DNA from: Ilyomonas sp965277535
Lineage (GTDB): Bacteria > Bacteroidota > Bacteroidia > Chitinophagales > Chitinophagaceae
Direction of reading: 5' to 3'
DNA length: 64,000 bases
Assembly: GCA_965277535.1 (NCBI GenBank)
Contig: OZ255825.1
Coordinates: 2,480,001-2,544,000 of the forward strand
The notes beneath the pieces were generated by a model. The model searched no databases. It was not told where the DNA came from and was given only the letters and a program-made list of their open reading frames with translations. Made by a program: the position numbers and the translations under genes. This document shows, piece by piece, positions 53,961 through 62,863 of this stretch (positions are counted from its first letter, which is position 1; each line of letters starts with the position of its first letter).

Positions 53961-56042
53961 ATGAAAAAAAAAGTTGGCATCAGCTATACTGAAACTTCAT
54001 TTCAGAATTACTGGAATTGGTTTACTGCCGATGATCTGCAGAATGACATTGAATTGATAGAACTTTCTTTTAAAAAAAACAATATAGAAGACATACATAC
54101 ATGCGATGGTTTTGTTCTCACCGGCGGAATAGATGTGCATCCATCATTGTACAACGGAAAGAGCGATTATAAAAATATTCCTTCCTCGCATCGGCTGGAG
54201 CGTGATCTTTTTGAGGAAAAAATTTATCGCTACTCTCAATTAAATAAACTTCCTCTGCTCGGCATATGTCGCGGTATGCAACTAATCAATGTTTTAGAAG
54301 GCGGTAAACTTATACAGGACCTTGACAACGGTAATGCGAGACATAGGAAAGAAGCATCAGATAAAGAACATGCGATCATTACAGAACGAAATACTTTGCT
54401 GCATGAAATTGCAGGATCTGTTTCAGGGCATGTTAATAGCGCACATCACCAGGCAATTGATCCTGATGCCATTGGAGAAAATTTAATTGCAAATGCTTTC
54501 GACGATGATGAAGAAAAAATAATTGAAGGTGTTGAATTTAAGAACAAAAGCGATAAAGCTTTTATGCTATGCGTGCAGTGGCATCCTGAAAGAATAAAAG
54601 AGAAAGAGCATAATCCATTGTCACAAAATTTAAAAAAAAGATTTCTCTCTGCGATAAGAGAAACACAAATGAAAAAGCTTACTATCATCGATCCCTCGAA
54701 TGAAGAAATTATTACAGAATTAAATATTGATACAAAAGAAAGCCTGGAAAAAAAATTGGAAATAGTAAAAGATGCGCAGGCGGATTGGTACAAAACTCCG
54801 ATTCAGAAAAGAGTAGAAATAATACAAAAATTTTCAGAACTGTTAGAAAGAAATATTGAACAACTCGCACTTGCCCTTACTTCGGAAGTTGGAAAACCAT
54901 TGCAGCAATCCCGCAATGAAATAAACGGAGCCCGAACAAGAATAAAATGGTTAACAGAGAATGCAGAGAAATATTTATCAGACGAGATCATGAATGATGG
55001 CAACGGAATAAAGGAAAGAATTTCCTACGAACCTTTAGGCATTGTTTGCAATATTTCAGCATGGAATTACCCTTATCTCGTTGGTGTAAATGTTTTTATT
55101 CCTGCATTGCTTTCGGGAAATGGAGTGATGTATAAACCTTCTGAATATTCCACTCTCACAGGCTTACAAATTGAAAAATTGCTGAAAGAGGCGGGTGTTC
55201 CCAACAATATTTTTCATGTTGCTATCGGTCCGGGAAGTGTGGGTGAAATTTTATTAGAGCTTCCTTTTGATGGCTATTTCTTTACAGGGTCTTATAAAAC
55301 CGGCAAATACATTTACGAAAAAGTTGCACCGAAAATGGTTGTTTGTCAATGCGAGTTGGGCAGCAAAGATCCTTTATATGTAGCGGATGATGTAAGCGAT
55401 ATAAAAACTGTTGCTGCTGCAACTGCGGACGGCGCTTTTTACAATAATGGTCAGAGCTGTTGTTCGGTTGAAAGAATTTATGTGCATGAAAAAATTTATG
55501 ATCAATATATTGATGAATTTATAAAAGAAGTGAGATCATGGAAGATCGGTTTACCCAATCAAGACGGCGTTTACATCGGACCACTCACGCGAAAGGAACA
55601 ACTTACTGTTTTGGAAAATCAAATTGAAGACGCAAAAAGTCACGGCGCAACGATATTAACCGGTGGAAAAAAAATAAATTCGAATGGATATTTTTTTGAA
55701 CCGACTGTTTTAGTAAATGTAAATAATGAGATGAGTGTGATGCGCGATGAATCTTTCGGTCCTGTCATCGGCATTATGAAAGTAAATGATGACAAAGAAG
55801 CAGTAGAACTAATGAAAGATACTGAATATGGTTTAACCGCTTCTGTTTACAGTTCTGATCAAAATCGTGCAGAAAATATTTTGCAACAAATAAATGTTGG
55901 CACCGGTTACTGGAACTGCTGCGATCGTGTAAGTGCGGCATTACCGTGGAGCGGCAGAAAACATTCCGGCTTAGGTATAACACTTTCTCATGCAGGGTTG
56001 CGGTCATTTACAAAACCGAAAGGGTATCATTTGAAGGGATGA
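53961..56042 (+). CDS. Fusion: class I glutamine amidotransferase (PuuD-like) + aldehyde dehydrogenase
   Basis: This single 693-residue frame has two enzymes. Residues 1-235 form a class I glutamine amidotransferase/gamma-glutamyl hydrolase like PuuD: nucleophile in LLGICRGMQLI (Cys 103) and His 208/Glu 210 in CVQWHPER. Residues 237-693 form an aldehyde dehydrogenase: NISAWNYPY, catalytic Glu 465 in CELGSKDP, Cys 500 in NNGQSCCS, and a complete C terminus (PWSGRKHSGLGITLSHAGLRSFT). Met 237 (54669) could also serve as an internal start. The fusion could oxidise gamma-glutamyl-aldehyde and then release glutamate and glycine. It ends the operon. Confidence 0.92.
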   Translation: MKKKVGISYTETSFQNYWNWFTADDLQNDIELIELSFKKNNIEDIHTCDGFVLTGGIDVHPSLYNGKSDYKNIPSSHRLERDLFEEKIYRYSQLNKLPLLGICRGMQLINVLEGGKLIQDLDNGNARHRKEASDKEHAIITERNTLLHEIAGSVSGHVNSAHHQAIDPDAIGENLIANAFDDDEEKIIEGVEFKNKSDKAFMLCVQWHPERIKEKEHNPLSQNLKKRFLSAIRETQMKKLTIIDPSNEEIITELNIDTKESLEKKLEIVKDAQADWYKTPIQKRVEIIQKFSELLERNIEQLALALTSEVGKPLQQSRNEINGARTRIKWLTENAEKYLSDEIMNDGNGIKERISYEPLGIVCNISAWNYPYLVGVNVFIPALLSGNGVMYKPSEYSTLTGLQIEKLLKEAGVPNNIFHVAIGPGSVGEILLELPFDGYFFTGSYKTGKYIYEKVAPKMVVCQCELGSKDPLYVADDVSDIKTVAAATADGAFYNNGQSCCSVERIYVHEKIYDQYIDEFIKEVRSWKIGLPNQDGVYIGPLTRKEQLTVLENQIEDAKSHGATILTGGKKINSNGYFFEPTVLVNVNNEMSVMRDESFGPVIGIMKVNDDKEAVELMKDTEYGLTASVYSSDQNRAENILQQINVGTGYWNCCDRVSAALPWSGRKHSGLGITLSHAGLRSFTKPKGYHLKG

Positions 56043-56699
56043 GTTTTTGATTTTCTCAAATTAATCTCCGGGGCTTCATTACACAGCTATTGTGTTTTCA
56101 TAACCAATTCATTATTGCCCAATGGTTAGCGGAATGATGTGATCTATCTATTCAGACCTTCCATTACTGTTTCAAAGAAAAAGGATGAATAGAATATTAG
56201 CAAACTGAATTGAAACACAACCAGAATATGTTCCATTTGCTCTTATCTGGAATTGAATTTAGTATTAGAAATAATGTAAAGGCTTTAAATGTGATTAAAT
56301 AAATCAGATAATAAAGTTGTTTACCTAAACCTATTCTTAAATCAAAAATGCCTCATAAACCGCTGATTTACAAGGCATTTTAAGTGGTGTGACCCCGCAG
56401 GTACAGTTTTCGAACTCTTTTATAGAAGATTTAAAACGATTGGCGAATTTATTCGATGGTTAAAGTCTTTGCTTAAAATGAATGCTCATAATGAAGGGTT
56501 AATCAATTCTGTTATCCCTTGACAATAGAATCCTTCATAACGAATTCATTATTGCTCAATAATTAGCAGAATCATATAATCAGGCTGTCCAGAACTACCA
56601 GCCCAGTAACATTAGCAGGCTACTTGTTCGCACCTTATTTAAATTACAACCAAGTTTCAACTGAGGGAAAACTTGGAAAGCTGCCCTTGACAGCAGAAA
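56043..56699. other. Non-coding region with a 39-base direct repeat
   Basis: No intact gene. A 39-base stretch at 56098-56136 recurs at 56534-56572 with about five changes (both contain AATTCATTATTGC and TTAGC). At 56393 a GTGTGACCCCGCAGG tract loosely recalls a tRNA 3' end on the minus strand. This looks like debris from mobile elements before the IS982 relic. Confidence 0.5.
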
Positions 56700-56931
56700 G
56701 TAAGGTTATGCAGATGCAGCTTATACAAATTATACTGTGGAAGATAACATAAGAAAATCAGACAGCATAAAACTGATGATATAACGGAGATACAATTCCA
56801 GAAGAAAAGAGGAACCTTGAACTAAATCCATCAAAGAACAAATGAGAAAGGGAATTGAAGTTACGTTCAGGGATATTCAGGTTTTATGTTTCAGAAAAAT
56901 GTATGTTGGTTCTATTCATACTACACTTTAA
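56700..56931 (+). pseudogene. IS982-family transposase relic
   Basis: In the frame of 56704 the translation reads GYADAAYTNYTVEDNIRKSD, SIKLMI, stop, RRYNSRRKEEP, stop, then KEQMRKGIEVTFRDIQVL. These blocks match the C-terminal catalytic half of IS982 transposases (the D-x-AYT-YTxED and RKGIEVTFxDIQ regions). Two in-frame stops and no N-terminal half show that it is dead. Terminal inverted repeats could not be fixed. Confidence 0.75.
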
Positions 56932-56969
56932 AGCCCAAATTTTTAAAATTTACGATTTTCACTTTTGGC

Positions 56970-57699
56970 AATCAGAAGAACCAACTCATCACTCAGCTCG
57001 AAAGGGCCATACTGCCCTTGCAAGGTATCAAGTCATTACCTATAGAAAATGACATCAGCCTCGTTATGCCTTCCCTTGAAGAAGCCTTTCCAAACGCTAC
57101 TTTCCCTATTGGCTGCACGCATGAGCTTTTGTGTTCTTCCAGGCAAAATATGGCAGCTACAAGGGGCTTTATTGCGGCTTTATAGGTAAGCTGATGAAGC
57201 TGGGAGGAGTGTGCCTATATATCAGCGCATCACGAACCCTGTTTCCCCCTTCTTTAAAGCGATACGGTATCGAACCCCATCAAATCATCTTTATTGATTT
57301 GAAAAGGGAAACAGATGTTTTATATGCTACCGAAGAAGCCCTAAAATGCGGCAGGATAACAGCCGTTATCAGTGAGATCGATAACATAGGGTTTAAGAAT
57401 CCCGGCGCTTTCAGCTTGCTGCCGAAGGCAGACGCACAACGGGCTTTTTGTTACGGAAACAGCCATACGCTACGAATACAATCGCATCGGTTTCGCGCTG
57501 GCATATTGCCCCCGCTGCCAGTGGTTTTGCTGATGACTTGCCCGGTGTTAGCTTTCCCCGCTGGAATGTAAAGCTGCAAAAAATACGCAATGGCAAGCCT
57601 GGCAAATGGCAGATTGGATAGACAGAGATGGAATTTACTGAAGTCCGGAAAGCCGTGTATGTACTGCCTAATGAAGAGATGAAGCAAAGCACAGTATAA
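56970..57699 (+). pseudogene. imuA: imuA relic (SOS mutasome accessory gene)
   Basis: Three frames must be joined. 56970-57180 gives QLERAILPLQGIKSLP and LEEAFPNATFPIGCTHELL. The frame of 57131 then gives IGKLMKLGGVCLYISASRTLFPPSLKRYG and IIFIDLKRETDVLYATEEALKCG. A third frame gives ESRRFQLAAEGRRTTGFLL, YATNTIASVSRWHIAPAASG and LPGVSFPRWNVKLQKIRNGKPGKWQIG, then a stop where Trp is expected. This order is that of ImuA, a RecA-like partner of the ImuB/DnaE2 mutagenic polymerase. Two frameshifts and the stop make it non-functional. Confidence 0.82.
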
Positions 57700-57700
57700 T

Positions 57701-57998
57701 ATGAATAAACGATTTGTGGCGATTTGGTTTCGGTATTTGAAGACAGACTGGAGGTGTCGTCAAAAGCCGGAATTAAGGGAAAGCCGTTTGTATTAGCAAT
57801 GCCGGAACATGGCAGAATGATAATTACGGAGCCTTGCAGTAAAGCAGCAAAGAGCGGTCTTTGTGCCGGCATGGTAGTAGCCGATGCCCGTATCCTTTTT
57901 CTGATATTGAAGTGTTGGATGACAAAGCCGATCTGTCAGAAAGGTTGCTGATAAAGCTGGCGCACTGGTGCATCCGATACACATCTTTTGTTGAATAG
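57701..57998 (+). pseudogene. imuB: imuB (Y-family polymerase-like) relic, truncated
   Basis: It starts with an ATG one base after the imuA stop and reads MNKRFVAIWFRYLKTDW, then KPFVLAMPEHGRMIITEPCS, AAKSGLCAGMVVADARILF and IEVLDDKADLSERLLIKLAHWCIRYTSF in shifting frames. This is the N-terminal 100 or so residues of ImuB, normally about 500 residues. Two frameshifts, a stop, and loss of the remaining gene are seen. Confidence 0.82.
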
Positions 57999-57999
57999 T

Positions 58000-58234
58000 T
58001 TGCAATATCAATATCCTGAAGAATTAACCACCGAAGGAAGAACGCTACAAGAAGAGCTTACTCATCTGACCCTGAAAGGCGCTCAACAAATGTTTGGTAA
58101 TGATATTCCGGCAAAAACAAAAAACAATTGTCTGTGAGCTTCGCTTTATCAAAGAAATAAACTATGCCTCTTATCTTCTAACTGTTTGTGACATTGTCCG
58201 TTTTGCCCGAAGCCAGAATATTCTTTGCCAAGGT
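58000..58234 (+). pseudogene. dnaE2: dnaE2 (error-prone DNA polymerase III alpha) relic
   Basis: LQYQYPEELTTEGRTLQEEL and THLTLKGAQQMFGNDIP occur in one frame, then after a frameshift CELRFIKEINYASYLLTVCDIVRFARSQNILCQG. This matches the DnaE2/DnaE catalytic-domain start (the normal sequence continues with an RGSAANS-type motif, lost here). It directly abuts the imuB fragment, so a deletion removed the rest of imuB and the dnaE2 PHP domain, and the gene's end is gone too. Confidence 0.8.
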
Positions 58235-58772
58235 ACAGCTATCTCACGTAACAATATTGCTGCCTTCATTGCAATAATCATTGCAAATCCTCAATTATAT
58301 AAAAATAAAAATTTGGAAATCAGCAAACGCAATTAGCATAGAGTTCGGTTGTTCATTATCTGGCTTTTGATCCGTTGATTCAGCATTAGTAATACCTTAT
58401 CCACATATATTTTACTGAACGAGAGAACCGCCATACAGTAACTATTTGTGTAATGGCGACTACAATCTTTCTTAATGGTGTTGTGTAAATATCGAATCGT
58501 AATAAAACCTTAGCCCTTTTCTTCATCTTGCATGTTTGCTACGTTAGCCCCTTGGCTGATAAGACAGAAAGGATAGATCAATATCAGGCGATTAATGGTG
58601 TAAAAATGAACTTAGGTAAGAACCTATAGGGCATGCTGATTGCTACAAAGTCAACCATCCTTTTCTGCATAAAACTTTGCACCTACACTCTTATAACTTC
58701 ATAAATATCAATTGCACTGCTTTGCTTGCCTTGCAGCACGTTGTATAGTCGCGATATTGACAGTTTCAAACA
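58235..58772. other. Non-coding region beyond the mutasome relic
   Basis: No gene or clear repeat was recognised in these 538 bases. It may hold more eroded dnaE2 sequence. It separates the plus-strand relics from the end of the minus-strand response regulator gene. Confidence 0.4.
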
Positions 58773-60188
58773 TCAATACTTATGCTTGTTTAATCCCAGC
58801 CTTTTCATTTTGGAATATAGGGTAGAAGGCGGAATGTTGAGCCGTGCAGCAGCACCTCCAGGCCCCATTACTTTATTATTACACTGGCGTAACACGTTTA
58901 AAATATGCTGCCGTTCCACTTCAGATATTGAACTGATGTCTTCACCGGTAATCATTTCATTTGTTTTATGTTTAAATGAATCAGGGATTTTTATTGAATT
59001 AATGACTCCATCCTTATTTAATAATACCGTTCGTTCAATTATGTTTTGCAGTTCTCTCACATTGCCGGGCCATGCATAACGTTTCAACTCATCTATAGCA
59101 TTTTCTGTGATACTTATTTTGGCTTTATTTGCTTTTCGCGAATACACATCAATAAAATGGTCAGCGAGCAGAATAATATCGCCCGGACGGCTACGTAAAG
59201 AAGGCACATCAACTGGAAATACATTCAGCCGGTAATACAAATCCAGGCGAAAACTGCCATCCGAAATCATAGTTTCAAGATTGCGGTTCGTAGCAGCAAT
59301 AACACGTACATCTACCTTTATAGTTTCAGTTGCACCCACCCTTTCAATTTCTCTTTCCTGCAGCACACGTAATAATTTTGCCTGAATATCAATAGGAAGT
59401 TCTCCTATTTCATCTAAGAAAACAGTTCCTCCATCCGCTTTTTCAAACTTGCCGATTTTTCTTTCGTAAGCGCTAGTGAAAGCACCTTTTTCATGACCAA
59501 AAAGTTCAGACTCAACCAAGTCTGCAGGCAAGGTGGCACAGTTAATTTTGACGAGAGGATTATGCCTTCGATGAGATAAATTATGAATGGTTGATGCGAT
59601 GGCTTCTTTGCCTGTGCCGCTTTCTCCCAATATTAAAACAGAAGTATCAATGGGTGCTATTTGCTTTATCGAATCGAATAAGTCCAGCATAGGTTTGCTC
59701 TTGCCTACAATGCCTTCAAAACTTTCACTATTATTAGTTTCGATTGTTCCTTTGAGTTGTACCTGTTTGCTCATTTTTGAAGCCGAAGACTTTGCATGAT
59801 TGTCAGCTAGTTTTCTTTTATTTTCATAATGATAAAAGGCAATGTCCAGTGTCACCAATAAATCTTTTTCACGAAACGGCTTTACAATAAAACCATAAGG
59901 ATAAGTAAGTTTAGCCGAAGCAAGAGTTTCTGCATTGCAATTGGCAGATACGAAAATAAATGGAATGCTTTTGCTGTTTAAGCTGTGCGCCAGTTCTATA
60001 CCAGATAAATTGCCTTTTAGAAAAATATCTATTAAAACAAATGATGGCCTTTTCTTTTCTATTATTTCTAGTGCCCTATTAACAGATGATGCGATGCCAA
60101 TGGTTTCATATCCTGCTGATTGCAACGTTAATTGCAAATCGTCGGCAACTATAAATTCGTCTTCCACTATAAGTACTGTTTTATCCAT
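58773..60188 (-). CDS. NtrC-family sigma-54-dependent response regulator
   Basis: The 471-residue protein has a receiver domain (about 1-120; acidic pocket IVEDE, phospho-acceptor Asp 54 in VLIDIFLKG, Lys 103 in IVKPF) and an AAA+ activator domain (Walker A GESGTGKE 188-195, GAFTSA 235-240, Walker B GTVFLDEIGE 254-263). A Fis-type helix-turn-helix ends it (AAARLNIPPSTLYSKMKRLGL). The usual GAFTGA loop is GAFTSA, a variant of the sigma-54 contact motif. It is three bases from the kinase gene, so they form an operon; the hydrolase genes beyond the kinase are likely targets. Confidence 0.93.
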   Translation of the reverse strand: MDKTVLIVEDEFIVADDLQLTLQSAGYETIGIASSVNRALEIIEKKRPSFVLIDIFLKGNLSGIELAHSLNSKSIPFIFVSANCNAETLASAKLTYPYGFIVKPFREKDLLVTLDIAFYHYENKRKLADNHAKSSASKMSKQVQLKGTIETNNSESFEGIVGKSKPMLDLFDSIKQIAPIDTSVLILGESGTGKEAIASTIHNLSHRRHNPLVKINCATLPADLVESELFGHEKGAFTSAYERKIGKFEKADGGTVFLDEIGELPIDIQAKLLRVLQEREIERVGATETIKVDVRVIAATNRNLETMISDGSFRLDLYYRLNVFPVDVPSLRSRPGDIILLADHFIDVYSRKANKAKISITENAIDELKRYAWPGNVRELQNIIERTVLLNKDGVINSIKIPDSFKHKTNEMITGEDISSISEVERQHILNVLRQCNNKVMGPGGAAARLNIPPSTLYSKMKRLGLNKHKY

Positions 60189-60191
60189 ATC

Positions 60192-62498
60192 TTAAAGTAC
60201 ATTATTATTTTTAAATTCGGTATCGGCAATGTTCTTAAACTTACTATCAGGTGTAAAATCGAGTCGTACTGTTACACCATTTTTATTTATAAGGGTAAAC
60301 TTCCCGTTTACCTGTTCCGTTAATCCATTTATCAAACGCATTCCCATCGAGACTTGATTGCCATTATCAAAGTTGTCGGGCAAACCATTTCCGTTGTCAC
60401 GTACTTCAAGTAAAATACTTTGCTGCTGGGTGGAATGCATGTTTATGAAAATGTTTCCGGCTTCTCTATTCACAAAGGCGTATTTGATGGCATTAGTAAT
60501 GGCTTCATTTAAAATTAAACCCACCGGAATGGCCTGCGCAATATCCAGCTCAACTGCATCAATGTTCAATTGAAAATGGATTTGTTTACTGCTTTCAAAA
60601 CTTGTTTTCAGATACTCAACCAATTCGTGTATATAAGCCGGCATGTTTACCGATGTTGTATTTTCAGACTGATATAATCTTTGATGAATAAGCGACATAG
60701 CATACATGCGATGCCTGCTTTGTGCAATTGCTTCAATTGCTTCTTTATTATCCAGAAATCTGGATTGGGTATTGAGCAGACTTATCACAATCTGCAGATT
60801 GTTCTTTACACGGTGATGAATTTCTTTAAGCAACCATTCTTTCTCCTGAAGCAAATTATTAAGCTGCTCGTTTCGCTGCGTGATAACAATATTCGACTTT
60901 TTCTTTTGCTTGTATTGATTAAACAATATGCCAGCCAAAGCAAGTAATAAAACGGTGGCAACCAAAGTGGTATTTCTAATAAACATGGCTTTGTCCAGAT
61001 TGGCCTGTCTAAGCAAATCAGCCTGTGTTAATACCTTGATTTTCTGATCTTTTAGCCTGATGTCGTTCTCCTTTTTTTCAGATTCGTACTGAACTTCCAG
61101 TTGCCTGGTTTCTGATATTTTGGCACTGTTGAAAATAGTGTCGTTTATAAAATTTGCCTTCAAAATATTATAAACAGCCGGCTTAAAATTTCCCTGCGCT
61201 GTATCTAATACAAACCACAAAGTATAATTTGATGCGAGTCCAAGATCATCATGTAGGCTTTCCAGCACTTCCTTATTTTTATTGAGATACAGTAATCCTT
61301 TTTTATAATCTTTAACGGCGATAAAATACCTTATTATTTCATTGTAATATACCGTTAGCCTAAACACATCCAAACCAGGTTCATTAATTTTAGTGATAAG
61401 CTGGTTGCAGTAGTAATGCGCCTTATTATACTGCTTCAGCACAGTATATAAATTGAGGTACATATTGTAGATATAGCCTTTCGTTTTCCATATATCTGCT
61501 TCCGGTAGTTTGTATTTTTTCTCTATTGATTTAAAAAAGAGTAATGCCTGCTGTGGCTGATTTAGTTGGATGTATGTATCCACGATCTCCACTGCAAGAC
61601 CATAAATTGTTTCGTTATCCTGCTGCTGCTCTGCTATGTCAAGTGCTCTTTTAAAATGACCTATAGCTGATGCCGCATCGTTTAATTTATAAAATGTTAG
61701 CCCTACATTGTCTTCTATCTCGCCTAGTTGCGGACCATAATCATTTTCGTAATTAGATATTTTGAGAGCAATAAGTTCGTAACCCAACGCTTCTTTATAA
61801 TTGCCCTGGGCATAATTAAGCTGACCGAATAAATCGTACACACCTTCTAATCTTTTATAGTCAGTCAGTTTATAGTACTCCAGTGACTTTCGTATCTCGG
61901 TAAAAGCTTTTGCATATTGATTGGTTAAATGATCTAAATCTGCCAGCATTTTATAGCAATTTCCAAGATCATTATAAGACTTAGATTTTTCAAAAGCCGA
62001 TATCGCAGTATCAATATAAGTTATGCGCTGATTAACAGTTACAGTCGCGAAATCGTAATCGTAATAGTTTGACAGTTCGTAATATGCCTGCCCGAGCAGT
62101 TCGTATTGTGATGTTTTCTTAAGCAGGTTAATGGCTGTAACAATCGTTTTTTTGCCCTCTTCTCTTTTGCCGGTTGTTCGAAAATAGTATGATTTGATTA
62201 GTAAAATATGATTGTATTCTGCACTGGATTTGGTTTTTATGTTTAAATTTTCAGCCTGTGTAATAAGTAAAGTTGCGGTATCATAATTCGTGGGATGGTC
62301 GTAAATGGGAAGTATATAGTATTGCGCCAGCTTTAATAAAAAATTTATTCTTGCCGAATCGCTTGTAAATTTTCTCAGTTCATTCAAAAAAGTATCTCTA
62401 TCCTCTTTTATGAGGTCTTGCGAGTAAAGCGGGATGGAAATAACATTAATAAGTATTATTAAAATTAGTCGGTTCATTCTTTTATTTGATGTATTCAT
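60192..62498 (-). CDS. TPR-containing sensor histidine kinase, HisKA_2 type
   Basis: The 768-residue protein has a signal peptide (MNRLILIILINVISIPLYSQ), then about 440 residues of TPR repeats, presumably periplasmic (for example NDLGNCYKMLADLDHLTNQYAKAFTEIRKSLEYY). A coiled region leads into a membrane helix (TTLVATVLLLALAGILFNQY), then HisKA_2 with EIHHRVKNNLQIVISLLNTQSRF and an ATPase domain (ILNEAITNAIKYAF, VRDNGNGLPD, GMRLINGLTEQ). Such kinases usually pair with single-domain or output regulators; here the partner is an NtrC-type regulator three bases downstream. The signal sensed is unknown. Confidence 0.92.
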   Translation of the reverse strand: MNTSNKRMNRLILIILINVISIPLYSQDLIKEDRDTFLNELRKFTSDSARINFLLKLAQYYILPIYDHPTNYDTATLLITQAENLNIKTKSSAEYNHILLIKSYYFRTTGKREEGKKTIVTAINLLKKTSQYELLGQAYYELSNYYDYDFATVTVNQRITYIDTAISAFEKSKSYNDLGNCYKMLADLDHLTNQYAKAFTEIRKSLEYYKLTDYKRLEGVYDLFGQLNYAQGNYKEALGYELIALKISNYENDYGPQLGEIEDNVGLTFYKLNDAASAIGHFKRALDIAEQQQDNETIYGLAVEIVDTYIQLNQPQQALLFFKSIEKKYKLPEADIWKTKGYIYNMYLNLYTVLKQYNKAHYYCNQLITKINEPGLDVFRLTVYYNEIIRYFIAVKDYKKGLLYLNKNKEVLESLHDDLGLASNYTLWFVLDTAQGNFKPAVYNILKANFINDTIFNSAKISETRQLEVQYESEKKENDIRLKDQKIKVLTQADLLRQANLDKAMFIRNTTLVATVLLLALAGILFNQYKQKKKSNIVITQRNEQLNNLLQEKEWLLKEIHHRVKNNLQIVISLLNTQSRFLDNKEAIEAIAQSRHRMYAMSLIHQRLYQSENTTSVNMPAYIHELVEYLKTSFESSKQIHFQLNIDAVELDIAQAIPVGLILNEAITNAIKYAFVNREAGNIFINMHSTQQQSILLEVRDNGNGLPDNFDNGNQVSMGMRLINGLTEQVNGKFTLINKNGVTVRLDFTPDSKFKNIADTEFKNNNVL

Positions 62499-62863
62499 TT
62501 TATCAAACTACATGCGTGCTTTGACTGGGCATTTGCATTTATGTATTGCATTCTTCCCACGAAATTATTTTTTATACTTCGTATCAGCCTAATTATCATC
62601 TTTTGATAACCAATTCTGCCCATCTGATAAGAGAAAGTATTTTGTTTACGCAACAGCGTTTTTCTTATTGAACAGCCTGGCTCGCCTCAGTAAAACCCTG
62701 TACTTTTTCTCGTTTATCAGAATTATTCTTGTTTCGATTATAGAAAACAGGAAAACAGTTTCTTCTGTTTTTTTGTATTGCTTTATTAATCAACGACATA
62801 TGCAAACGGCATCTGCATTGCCTTCTCTCCATCACAATTTTCATCACTCATAAAAATGTAACT
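62499..62863. other. Divergent intergenic region, kinase versus hydrolase
   Basis: This 365-base gap contains the sigma-54-like element near its right end. Nothing convincing was found for the kinase promoter or for upstream activator sites, although T-rich tracts occur around 62640-62780. Confidence 0.5.
62808..62821 (+). promoter_or_regulatory. Candidate sigma-54 promoter (-24/-12) for the hydrolase genes
   Basis: The 16-base stretch CGGCATCTGCATTGCC (62807-62822) has GGCA and TTGC with ten bases between GG and GC, as in the TGGCAC-N5-TTGC consensus. A start site would fall about 30 bases before the ATG at 62864. The sigma-54 activator gene is in the neighbouring operon. Confidence 0.55.

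Noticed and set aside
50020..56042. Putrescine (Puu) pathway as the main reading of the operon
   Set aside because: The permease resembles ethanolamine transporters, an alcohol dehydrogenase is present, and no PuuB-type amine oxidase is seen. It remains a fallback.
56393..56440. tRNA 3'-end-like tract (GTGTGACCCCGCAGG then TTCGAAC) on the minus strand
   Set aside because: The spacing of stem and loop does not allow a T arm and no cloverleaf follows, so it was not called as a tRNA or attachment site.
62499..62600. Sigma-54 promoter for the kinase-regulator operon
   Set aside because: The GG and GC pairs found in this stretch have the wrong spacing (for example seven bases instead of ten).
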